A stretch of DNA of 64,000 nucleotides from Salvelinus alpinus (lineage: Eukaryota > Chordata > Actinopteri > Salmoniformes > Salmonidae): NCBI RefSeq assembly GCF_045679555.1, contig NC_092122.1, positions 13,195,043 through 13,259,042 of the forward strand, given 5' to 3'. Below are positions 11,762 through 21,657 of this stretch, in pieces. The position numbers and the translations under genes were made by a program. The notes under the pieces are model-generated. The model worked only from the letters and a program-made list of their open reading frames with translations, had not been told where the DNA came from and searched no databases. Position 1 is the first letter of the stretch. The number at the start of each line of letters is the position of its first letter.

Positions 11762-12960
11762 TGTCACGTTCTGACCTTAGTTTCTCTTTTATGTCTCTAT
11801 TTTGGTTTGGTCAGGGCGTCAGTTGGGGTGGGCATTCTATGTTTTGTTCTATGTTTTGTATTTCTGTGTTTGGCCTGGTATGGTTCCCAATCAGAGGCAG
11901 CTGTCAATCGTTGTCTCTGATTGAGAACCATACTTAGGTAGCCTGTTCCCACCTGTGTTTGTGGGTGGTTGTTTCCTGTTTTGTGTTTTGTCACCTGATA
12001 GGACTGTTTCGTTTTTTCGCCTTTGTTATTTTTGTGTTCAGTTTAATAAATTTAACATGGACACGTACTATGCTACATTTTGGTCCGATCCTTCATACTC
12101 CTCATCAGAAGAAGAAGAAAATCGTTACAGAACTACTCACCACAAACGGACCAAGCAGCGTGGTAACAAGGAGCAGCGCGATCTGGAGAAATGGACATGG
12201 GAGGAGATATTGGACGGCAAGGGACCCTGGGCACAGGCTGGGGAATATCGCCGCCCCAAAGAAGAACTGGAGGCAGCGAAAGCTGAGCGGAGGCGATATG
12301 AGGTAAGGCAGCACAACAGGCACGAGAGGCAGCCCCCAATTTTTTTGGGGGGAGGCACACGGGGAGATTGGCGGAGTCAGGCGATAGACCTGAGCCAACT
12401 CCCCATGCTTACCGGAAGAAGCGCAGTACCGGTCAGGCACCGTGTAATGCGGTCAAGCGCACGGTGTCGCCAGTACGCGCTCATAGCCCGGAGCGCTATA
12501 GGCCAGCCCTTCGCAAGTGCCATGCGAGAGTGGGCATCCAGCCAGGGCGTATTGCGCCGGCTCTGCGTGCTGTGTCTCCGGGGTGCTGGGAGGGTGCAGT
12601 GCGCCCTATGCCTGCGCTCCGCCCGTGACGGGCGAATGTGGGCATTGAGCCTAAGGGAGAGGTGCGAGTGGTATGCACCAGATCTCCAGTGCTCCCCCAC
12701 AGCCCGGTTCAACCTGTGCCTGCACTCTGGAGGGTCCGGGCTAAAGTGGTCATCCAGTCTGGAAGAGTGGTGCCAAGGCTGCGCACCAGAGCTCCAGTGC
12801 TCCCCCACAGCCCGGTCCATCCGGTGCCTCCTCTACGCACCAGGCATCCTGTAGGTCTCCCCAGCCTGGTGGGTCCTGTGGCAGCCCCACGCACCAGGCT
12901 GTCTCTCCGTCTCCTCCCTCCAGGTTCTCTCTCCAGTCCGGAGCTGCCAGAGCTGCCCGC
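11762..12960 (+). mobile_element. Partial LTR element (5' LTR plus internal part), same family as 60581-63839
   Basis: An LTR occupies 11762-12129 (TGTCACG...CGTTACA). Internal sequence follows, with an open frame that begins within the LTR (about 12056) and codes for FWSDPSYSSSEEEE, YRTTHH, WTWEEILDGKGPWAQAGEYR and a proline-rich tail. These words are shared with the element at 60.6-63.8 kb in the opposite orientation. The 3' half and 3' LTR are missing; homology fades around 12960. This is an old, partial fossil, more diverged than the 60-kb copy. Confidence 0.8.
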
Positions 12961-13560
12961 CTATCCGTGTGTTTACAGCATGAGCGGTTGTGAGTAGATG
13001 CACTTGTTTTGAGATCAAAGCGAGAGCTGTATGTAGCCACGTGTGCACATTGTGTTCATATCTTTTGCTAGTTAGTGAGTTATTAGCCCTGTTATAGATC
13101 ATTTGTTGTGAGCAATAGGGGAGGGATTGCTTTCTACAAGAGCACAAAACATATACATTTCTAGACATCTTTGAAAAGAAGGTCAGGTAAAGAGCTTTTC
13201 TTAAAGGGGCAGTGTTGTATTTTGAGACAGGCTTGAAAAAGCTAAGTAGACAATAAGCAGAGCATAAAATAATTTGTCTTATTCTCTGTAATAATGGTAT
13301 GGAAATAATAATACATTTAATTTGGAAAGTGGTTTCTTGCATCAAACAATATAACAACATTTTCAGTCACCTCCGTGTCTGAAGAACAAGTGGATAAACA
13401 GGTTAATGTCAAGCCCTGCATGTTTTTTCCCCCAAAAGTCTCATGGAATATAGGCCTACATTGCAATGTGATTGGCTCAGTGTTCTGTCACTCATGGGGA
13501 CACTACATCATCGCCAAGTTTAAGTCCTTAGTAAGAGTAGACATCCCAAATTTCAGGCCT
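12961..13560. other. Repeat-like spacer, no gene recognised
   Basis: No host exon seen. It contains segments that look like dispersed salmonid repeats (around 13186-13220 and 13410-13500), but I cannot place them in a family. Confidence 0.35.
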
Positions 13561-14144
13561 TTGGTTCCTGCCATGGAGTCATATTACAAGTGTCCTTTTT
13601 TTAACACCTCCACCACCCCCTCTTCAGAGGACAAATATCTTCGTTTTTTTACAGCTTTTTTGCTACATATACATACATTTTACATCTACATTTTACATAC
13701 ATGGTACTTTTATATAAAGCAGTCACATAACAATAATACATTACCAAACATAAGCTCTTTAATCCCACCCCTCAGCCACTCTCAGCCCATCCCACCTATC
13801 ACCATAGACCACCCTCGTTTGGTTTCCAAGTGCCATATATTTTTCAAATGTGCTGTTTTACATTTTTTTTTACCTTTCTAATCATATATTATCCACAGAT
13901 TGTGAGCTAAAGATGAGAACCTTTCCTACGAGTATTATTATATTATTTATTGATTGACTATGGCTTTCCAAATCGCCCAACAGTGCTTTAGGTTCATTTT
14001 AAGTGCATGTTGTGCTTTTTTAACCATTCCTGAACCTGTGACCAGAAACAAGCTACAAAGGGCCAATACCAGAATGAATGATCTATTGATTCTGTCTCTT
14101 CGCAGCAAAATCTACAGAGCTGAGATTGTTGTATGCCCCATATA

Positions 14145-15536
14145 CACTGCTCAAAAAAATTAAGGGAACACTTAAACAACACAATGTAACTCCAAGTCAA
14201 TCACACTTCTGTGAAATCAAACTGTCCACTTAGGAAGCAACACTGATTGACAATAAATTCCACATGCTGTTGTGCAAATGGAATAGACAACAGGTGGGAA
14301 TTATAGGCAATTAGCAAGACACCCCCAATAAAGGAGTGGTTCTGCAGGTGGTGACCACAGACCACTTCTCAGTTCCTATGCTTCCTGGCTGATGTTTTGG
14401 TCACTTTTGAATGCTGGCGGTGCTTTCACTCTAGTGGTAGCATGAGACGGAGTCTACAACCCACACAAGTGGCTCAGGTAGTGCAGCTCATCCAGGATGG
14501 CACATCAATGCGAGCTGTGGCAAGAAGGTTTGCTGTGTCTGTCAGCGTAGTGTCCAGAGCATGGAGGCGCTACCAGGAGACATGTGGTATGAGGGCCCGA
14601 CGTCCACAGGTGGGGGTTGTGCTTACAGCCCAACACCGTGCAGGACATTTGGCATTTGCCAGAGAACACCAAGATTGGCAAATTCGCCACTGGCGCCTTG
14701 TGCTCTACACAGATGAAAGCAGGTTCACACTGAGCACATGTGACAGACGTGACAGAGTCTGGAGACGCCGTGGAGAACGTTCTGCTGCCTGCAACATCCT
14801 CCAGCATGACCGGTTTGGCGGTGGGTCAGGCATGGTGTGGGGTGGCATTTCTTTGGGGGGCCGCACAGCCCTCCATGGGCTCGCCAGAGGTAGCCTGACT
14901 ACCATTAGGTACCGAGATGAGATCCTCAGACCCCTTGTGAGACCATATGCTGGTGCGGTTCGCCCTGGGTTCCTCCTAATGCAAGACAATGCTAGACCTC
15001 ATGTGGCTGGAGTGTGTCAGCAGTTCCTGCAAGAGGAAGGCATTGATGCTATGGACTGGCCCGCCCGTTCCCCAGACCTGAATCCAATTGAGCACATCTG
15101 GGACATCATGTCTCGCTCCATCCACCAACGCCACGTTGCACCACAGACTGTCCAGGAGTTGGCGGATGCTTTAGTCCAGGTCTGGGAGGAGATCCCTCAG
15201 GAGACCATCCGCCACCTCATCAGGAGCATGCCCAGGCGTTTTAGGGAGGTCATACAGGCACGTGGAGGCCACACACACTACTGAACCTCATTTTGACTTG
15301 TTTTAAGGACATTACATCAAAGTTGGATCAGCCTGTAGTGTGGTTATCCACTTTAATTTTGAGTGTGACTCCAAATCCAGACCTCCATGGGTTGATAAAT
15401 TTGATTTCCATTGATATTGTTCCATTGTTGTCAGCACATTCAACTATGTAAAGAAAAAAGTATTTAATAAGAATAGTTCATTCATTCAGATCTAGGGTGT
15501 GTTATTTTAGTGTTCCCTTTATTTTTTTGAGCAGTG
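14145..15536 (+). mobile_element. Tc1-family transposon, short version with open transposase frame
   Basis: Ends are the inverted pair CACTGCTCAAAAAAATTAAG and its mirror ending TTTTTTTGAGCAGTG, flanked by TA on both sides. 1392 bp. It sits inside the LINE at 13.6-16.8 kb and is therefore younger. It contains one long transposase frame (next entry). Confidence 0.93.
14397..15284 (+). CDS. Tc1 transposase with internal in-frame loss in the DNA-binding region
   Basis: Cut-and-paste transposase of the DD34E class. 295 codons are open from 14397; the likelier start is the internal MRRSLQPTQ (about 14442). N-terminal helix-turn-helix [20 protein letters not shown] is followed directly by GMRARRPQ and then the catalytic domain: LYTDESRF (D), [11 protein letters not shown] (D), [13 protein letters not shown] (E). 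Full-length relatives are about 340 residues; from memory, around 60 residues covering the second DNA-binding subdomain are absent between RYQETC and GMRARR, yet the frame is kept. All three acidic catalytic residues are present. Such a protein would probably bind ends poorly, so activity is doubtful. Confidence 0.85.
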   Translation: MVTFECWRCFHSSGSMRRSLQPTQVAQVVQLIQDGTSMRAVARRFAVSVSVVSRAWRRYQETCGMRARRPQVGVVLTAQHRAGHLAFAREHQDWQIRHWRLVLYTDESRFTLSTCDRRDRVWRRRGERSAACNILQHDRFGGGSGMVWGGISLGGRTALHGLARGSLTTIRYRDEILRPLVRPYAGAVRPGFLLMQDNARPHVAGVCQQFLQEEGIDAMDWPARSPDLNPIEHIWDIMSRSIHQRHVAPQTVQELADALVQVWEEIPQETIRHLIRSMPRRFREVIQARGGHTHY

Positions 15537-16770
15537 TATATAGCATTCTGTGGGTTGCAAGAACTTTATATAATAATTTTAATTGAAAAACTCTAAGTGT
15601 TGAATCATGTGTAGTTTTTTTGTACCAGTTCATAAACCATGTGCCATGGAATTGGTACATCAAAAATCTCCACCCATTTATTTTGCAACCTGTATGGCAC
15701 AGCTGTCAACATGTTTGTCCTCAGATGAAACTGGTATATTTTTCTATTTATGCCAGTTCCTTTCAGCCAATTTGTATCTTTAATATATGGCAGGCAATCA
15801 AGTTTCCTACCTTCTCCCTTTTCCACTTGCCTCCTTCATTTTTGTGGTAATGCTGCAATCAGTTGGTTGTAAATTTGGATTGAGCAGATATTCCCATGTA
15901 TTTTCGTTAACTGCATATGTGACATAACTCCTCCGTTTCTATTCATAATATTATTAATAAATATAATACCATTTTGGAGAAAAAAAATCCATAAAGAATG
16001 TTTTTTAAATTAATCCGTATATTAGAGTTTAACCATAACATTTGTTGTAATATTTGTTTTAACTTTTCTGGAGGATAAAACCAAAATTGTAACCAGTTTT
16101 GTATGGCTTGTTTAAGAAACAGCGATACTTTAAACAAAATTTCATTTTCAATTAGTTGAAGTTGTTATCTATATGAAGGCAAAAAGTCAATTTTAGAACA
16201 AAGGATGAGCCTTTCTTAATAATCTACTGGAGAAGAATTTTGGATTTAAGTATAACTTATGTATAAGTGAAGCTTTTAGTGAGAGGTTTATAACTTTAAT
16301 ATTTCATAATTTTAGCCCCCACAAACTCATATTCATTATATAAATAGGGATGTTTAATTTTGTCTGGCTTAGCATTCCAATTTTAATAGCTATCAATTCA
16401 ATGGCCACAATAAATAGATATGTAGACAACGGACAGCCCTATTTTACTCCTCTTAAAAGCTCAATACTTTCTGAGAAGTAACCATTATTTACTATTTTAC
16501 ATCTGGGGTTGCTGTACATAACTTTAACCCATTGTATAAGAGATTTTCCTAAATTAAAGTTATCCGGGCATTTATATATAAATTCTAGTCGTACTTTATC
16601 AAACGCCTTTTCAAAATCTGCTATGAAGACCAGGCCTGGTATCTTCGATGTTTCATAATGTTCAATTGTTTCAAGTAATTGTCGTATATTATCTACCAAA
16701 ATGTTAACTTTTTTAAAATTATGAACACAACAAATACAAAAAACAGAAATAAACAAACAAGAGTACATAA

Positions 16771-17190
16771 ACCTGCAGACATTTGCTCATCTCCCGTTCT
16801 GCACACACGTGTTCACATTTTCCGTCTGTTGCCTGGATCGCAGTCATAGTTATTTTCGTTATCAATAATAACTTTGGAGATGTGTGCGTTTCTATCAAAG
16901 TAAGTGCCTTAATTACATTATAATAGTTTCTGTATGTCGTGTTATACCGTTTCTACTGTAGCTCACTGTGTATAGAGCATGAAATATTCCTTATAACCGC
17001 GGACACGCGAGGTAACGTTACTAATTTCATAACCTTTATGGTGTTATATTCAGTCATACTTATGTAGCTAGTTACATTCTATTAGCTCAGTAAAAAGATG
17101 CTAATTGCATCAGAGAAGTATTGGCTTGTTGTATTTTGAAGCTACCCTGGAAAAATGTAAAAATATCTTCTTATACTACTTGGTCGTTTT
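16771..17190. other. Spacer, no gene seen
   Basis: AT-rich sequence between the LINE fragment and the piggyBac relic. No exon, repeat end or RNA gene recognised. Confidence 0.35.
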
Positions 17191-17194
17191 CTGA

Positions 17195-18025
17195 GTGCAT
17201 TCCATAAAGCTGTTTATCATGTCCGCCTTATCCACTGCCCCCATTTTGAGGTTATAGTCAAGCACGCAGTCTGGTTTGATCTTTCTCTCTACCGTCAGGT
17301 GGTCCACCTTGCCTGTGGCCGACATGGTTGCTGTATGGACAGTGGAGAGGACATGGATGTCTCGTTTGTCATGCCACTTTACTGCCAGCTGTTGACATTT
17401 CTTATTTTGTATAACATGTCATTTAGGATGGCAGTAGCATTGTTGATGAAATGCAGTCTTGCGGAAATAGGGTGGCGAAGAAGGGAGTTGCAAACATAGG
17501 ATCTGTGCTCCAGTATTCTCTTAGGGAGTTCTTCTTTACTATCCCCATGAGAATGACTATCACCAGGAAGGTATATATTTCACTAATTGTGGTTGTCCCC
17601 CGCCACTCCTGGCTCTCTCTTCTTCTGTAGCTCCAAGGCATAGCAATGGGTCTCTGCTATGTCTCCCACCAGCTCCTCTGTCAGAAACAACTTGAAGCAC
17701 TCTGCCTCAGATGGAAATGGCAAGGGGCGTTGCACTCCAGACTGGGACTCAAAGCAAACAGCAGGGCCAGGAGGGGTGAAATGGCTGGCAGCTTCCAGCT
17801 ACCACAGAACTCCTGTACTTCATCCATTGTCGGTCTGCCTCCATCACCACCAGCATCTTCAAAGGGAACTGGGACTTTGTCAGTGGTCAAGGGGTCCTCA
17901 GATTCATGGTTCTCAATGGCTGAGGGGCAGCTCCTCACTGTCAGAACCTGATTCCTGACTTTCAGACTCATTGTCAGAATTTTTGAAAATCTCGTTATCC
18001 CTTTCATGCCCTGCCTCCAGTCCAC
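17195..18025 (-). mobile_element. piggyBac transposase relic (PGBD-like), minus strand
   Basis: Three separated parts keep piggyBac order when read on the minus strand. The first is an acidic N-terminal region at 18025-17681. The second is the start of the DDE domain at 17641-17423 (FLVIVILMGIVKK, LREYWSTDPMFATPFFA). The third is a C-terminal part at about 17390-17200 reading KIKPDCVLDYNLKMGAVDKA after a TGKVDHLT motif. The central catalytic block is missing and stops occur, so this is a dead, internally deleted copy. No TTAA ends located. Confidence 0.75.
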
Positions 18026-18027
18026 TT

Positions 18028-18680
18028 ACTGATATCTGAACAAGAGAGCCTCATCGAAATTGAAACAAGCGGTTCTGTGAAAATAGAATTTAATCAGAAG
18101 CCACTGCCAGATTTCTGGATTTGGCTGCGCTCAGAGTATCCTGCCTTAGCAAATTGCGCTGTTAAGACACTAAATGCTCTTTGCAACCACATAGCTTATG
18201 TGAGAGTGGGTCCTCTGCCCTCGCTAGCATGAAAATCTAAATACGGGCACAGACTGTGCGTGGAAAATGATTTAAGACAGACTCTCTCCAATACAACCCA
18301 ACATTTCAGAGTTATGTGCATCATTTCAAGCACACCCTTCTCATTAACCTGTGGTGAGTTATTCACAGTTTTCGATGAACAAATAAGGTTTTAAATGTAA
18401 TATAGTTAAATAAAGCGCAAAATTATTGATTGTTTTTATATTATTATTTTTGCCCTGGTCCCATAAGAGCTCTTTGTCATTTCCCACGAGCAGGGTTGTG
18501 ACAAACTCACACTCATTCTTATGTTTAATAAATGTATTGTGTAGTGTGTGTTGGGCAGGCTTACAATGATGGCAAAAAAATACATTTTAGAGTGCGCTGA
18601 CCCTGGGGCCAGAGGCAGTACGCAGCTGCAGGTTGAATGTTTGAAGGGGTACGGGACTATAAAAAGTTTGGGAACCACTG
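18028..18680 (+). mobile_element. hAT (ZBED5-like) transposase 3' relic
   Basis: Plus-strand reading from about 18030 gives QESLIEIETSGSVKIEF, LPDFWIWLRSEYPALA and VENDLRQTLSNTTQHF, matching the C-terminal dimerisation region of ZBED5/SCAND3-like hAT proteins. An in-frame stop occurs in the middle. The 3' end TTTGGGAACCACTG at 18667-18680 is the mirror of the CAGTGGTTCCC start typical of this hAT group. The 5' portion is lost. Confidence 0.7.
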
Positions 18681-18844
18681 CTCTAGTAGAATGCCCTGCT
18701 TTTGTTTCTACACACTCACAACCATAAGCTATTTTCTATAATTAGCTCGTCATTAACTTAAATAATGATATTGTTGTGAGTTTCCTGTAATAATGAATGA
18801 CAACTGTATACAGACATGTTGATAGACGTAGTATTAACCAGCCT

Positions 18845-19190
18845 TTAGTCTTGAAATCTCTGGTTGTTTAGTACACGACTGTATTCACTGTTTAGCGCAT
18901 GGCCTCACATGTGAATCCTTAAAGAGATGGAACTTAAGAGGGTGTGAAAGACGTTGAATGGGTGTAGACAGAAGAGCTCTCCAGTAGGTGTAACAAAACA
19001 TTCCACAACCATTTTCTCAAAACTGGGGTTTCAAGTTTATCAACTTTCAAAGCAGAATTACTTTTCCAGTGTTTCTCAACTGGTGTGTATTATATACCAT
19101 TTTCTAGCTCTAAGTCTACTTTTATCCACTGTAAGAAACACAATTTCACATTTTGCTACATAAGACCAAATCGAGCCGGTAGGTCACATA
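18845..19190 (+). repeat. 5' flank of galnt8 copy 2
   Basis: Paralogous to 5755-6085 and on to about 6560. It carries an uninterrupted version (GAGCCGGTAGGTCACAT at 19173) of the site where the solo LTR 6086-6539 sits in copy 1. Confidence 0.7.
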
Positions 19191-19643
19191 TTTAATTTAG
19201 AGTTTGTGTAATACACGTGATTTCCAGTGTTCTGTTTGTAACACTTGGGTTGATGGTCACTAGACTAGAGGCTGTATGTTATGGATTAAACTCATAACTG
19301 CTGATATGGTTGACGGCAGACTGGAGGTACAAGGACAGAAGATACACTGATTATTATTGTATTGTGTGAAACACTGTGATTCTGTAGCAGCTGACAAGGT
19401 CACTGCCTTTTGACTTCCTACAAGCCTCTTGGGCTATTATTTACAGATGTGGTATCATGATTAGGATACAAGGGTGTTTCCAGAGAAGGCCAGTGAGACA
19501 TGTTCTCTGCTGGAGGTTTCTCTCTGTTGCAACCTTAAGTAAAACAAATAGATTTTTGATTTTTGATTGACTATCTGCGACTGCTCTTCTCTTTCTTCAC
19601 TTGGAACTTTCTATTACATCGCCCCTCCCTCCTTTCAGGCAAG

Positions 19644-19912
19644 CCTGGATCTCAGTGAGAGAGGAAGGAAATCCTGTCTGTATCCCCAGGCTGAGCGCTC
19701 ACACACAGAGGGACGATGAGGCTAAGCTGGGTTCGAGGGCTGGCTTCTTTGCTGGCCATGGCCGTTGGAATACTCTAAATCACATCCATTAAGCGGGAGG
19801 TTCATTCTCATGGGGAAAGACTGCAGACTGCAGGCCCATCAGGATGACTCGGTCAGGGGCCAGGACATGCTCAAGAGGCTGGAGAAGATGGAGGATCACA
19901 TCGAGGAGCTGG
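19644..19912 (+). pseudogene. galnt8-like first coding exon, broken (copy 2)
   Basis: After the strong acceptor CCCTCCCTCCTTTCAG an ATG at 19716 reads MRLSWVRGLASLLAMAVGIL, a type II signal anchor as in GALNT proteins, then hits TAA at 19776. The following residues continue in another frame as LQAHQDDSVRGQDMLKRLEK and MEDHIEEL, a stem-like helix, up to a GTGGGT donor after 19912. The exon ends at phase 1, exactly the phase with which the first visible exon of copy 1 (6969) begins. I infer this is the signal-anchor/stem exon of a tandem galnt8 copy; one stop and one frame change make it non-coding. No other exon of this copy was found. Confidence 0.7.
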
Positions 19913-19933
19913 GTGGGTATCAATCTCCTAAAT

Positions 19934-20110
19934 CTAAAAGTGCTGTGAAAAAGTATTGGCCCCCATTCAGATATTCTCTATTTTTGCATATTTTTGATAC
20001 TAAATATTATCAGATCTTCAAAAAAAAACTAATATTAGATAAAGGGTACCTGAGTTTACAAATAATACAAAAAATTGACACTTGTTTTATTTACTTAATT
20101 AAGTTAAGTT
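19934..20110 (+). mobile_element. Tc1-type terminal fragment
   Basis: GTGCTGTGAAAAAGTATTGG followed by AT-rich sequence resembles the left end of a Tc1-derived MITE common in teleosts. Right end not located. Confidence 0.45.
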
Positions 20111-20369
20111 ATGCAACTTAAAGTTCTAAAACCAAGAAATCAATTTATAATATAGCTCTTCCGTCTCCTGTAATTTGAAAAAACAAATTTGAATTGAATA
20201 ACATAAATAAAATGCTCTGTTACTCTTCACTCTTAGTCTCTATCCAACAATGACACCAAGCTTCTCAACACATATAACCCCCATAATGCTCTGTGGCACA
20301 ACTCCACACACTAGGTTCATTCTCTGATCCTAATTCTATGATTGGATGGACAACATGTCAGTTCATATT

Positions 20370-20974
20370 GCTAAAGCTTTGATTGGTTGGAGGAAGTCCT
20401 CCGGAAGTGGTCACAATTACCATGTATGTCTATGGAAGGGGGTGAGGCCTACGAGCCTCCTAGGTTTTGTATTGATGTCATTGTAGCCAGAGGAGGACGG
20501 AAGCTAGATGTCCTCCGGCTACACCATGGAGCTACCCCAGAAAGTGCTTTTGAAGTTACTTTAGACCTTCATTGCAAAACATTGTATTTTAATAAATTAT
20601 TTGGTGACATATGAATATATTTAGTAGAGTTTAGAGGGCAAGTTGGTCAGGATGATATCTATGAGGGTGCCCATGTTTACGGATGTAGGGTTGTACCTTG
20701 TAGGTTCCTTGAAATCTGTGTGAGATTGAGGGCATCTAGCTTAGATTGTAGGACGGCCGGGGTGTTAAGCATATCCCGGTTTAGGTCACCTAACAGTACG
20801 AACTCTGAAGATAGATGGGGGGGCAATCAATTCACCAATGGTGTCCAGGGCACAGTCGGGGGCTAATAACAAGGGTCTATAACAAGCGGCAACAGTGAGA
20901 GACTTATTTCTGCAAAGGTGGATTTTTAAAAGTAGAAGCTCGAACTGTTTGGGCACAGACCTGGATAGTATGAC
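20370..20974 (-). mobile_element. Repeat remnant joined to a LINE endonuclease fragment
   Basis: 20370-20625 looks like a dispersed salmonid repeat of unknown class. 20630-20974 matches 3335-3680 of the first LINE nearly base for base (same minus orientation, endonuclease region: LLLKIHLCRNKSLTVAACYR). The LINE fragment stops at a short overlap with the galnt8 3' flank, so it marks the breakpoint of the deletion that removed exons 2-11 of copy 2. Confidence 0.75.
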
Positions 20975-21425
20975 ACTGAGATAGTTAGGCCTACTGTACC
21001 AGAGACAATACAGCGGGACTATAGGAGTTATCATCATGCTTTGAAAAGCCAATCGGTGGTCAGCAGTGAGATGACCGTGTGATCTTAGTGAGCTGTTGGT
21101 TGTACATAGCTTCATGGGGACAGATTTACATTCTTCACAGAATGTGAAATGCTATTGAGCAAAGAAAGAATAAATATGATTCCTGTATTTACGCTCATTT
21201 GTGGTTTGTTATTGATTCACTGTAGATTTTCACCAAAGAGGGTCAGAGAATATGTGTCTGCATTGACATCATATAGAGCTGAGTTGACATCATTGTGGTT
21301 TTGAAGAAGTCCCGTCCTCGACTGCTCAGGGATTTCTCTATGAGTTCTCAGAGATGAACTTATCCCACATCCTCTGCCACATGGCCAGCCCTCTCTCCTT
21401 CAACTGTGATGGCAGTGAGCTATAT
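20972..21425 (+). repeat. 3' flank of galnt8 copy 2
   Basis: ACTGAGATAGTTAGGCCTAC at 20975 repeats the sequence just after the galnt8 stop codon (10140). Homology runs on through AATAAATATGATTCCTGTAT, TTTTCACCAAAGAGGGTCA and GTCCCGTCCTCGACTGCTC to about 21425, matching 10138-11543 of copy 1 but without that copy's two large insertions. Confidence 0.85.
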
Positions 21426-21657
21426 CTATGGTAGAGTCGTGGTTACTAGGTCATATAACTACAACTTTGTCAAACATACTTTTCACGACTACAAATTAAG
21501 CAGTTGTTAATCTCCGAACCCAATCACCCATACGCTAGCTAGCTATGTTAACAGCCATGAGAGATGAAACACTTATTATCCAGAGCAAACAGAGGTAATA
21601 CCATAGAGATACATGAAGTACTATTACATTGAAATTCTCTAAACAACTCTTGACCAC

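Larger units (their letters stand above)
13600..16770 (-). mobile_element. L1/Tx1-like LINE fragment, minus strand, with Tc1 inserted
   Basis: At 16768-16439 a reverse transcriptase piece reads LVFIADFEKAFDKVRLEFIY and MYSNPRCKIVNNGYFSESIE, typical of L1/Tx1 elements. At 14200-13994 a C-terminal piece reads LCRFCCEETESIDHSFWYWP, the zinc-knuckle-like tail of the same group. The 14145-15536 Tc1 sits between them at a TA. The endonuclease half is not present, so the copy is 5'-truncated, and the sequence between the pieces is no longer open. Confidence 0.75.

Noticed and set aside
12377-12820. Minus-strand frames of 147 and 111 codons at 12.1-12.8 kb
   Set aside because: Antisense of the GC-rich proline-coding part of the partial LTR element.
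20786-21115. 109-codon minus-strand frame across the LINE/galnt8-flank junction
   Set aside because: Chance fusion of LINE antisense and 3' flank sequence; no start context and no family match.
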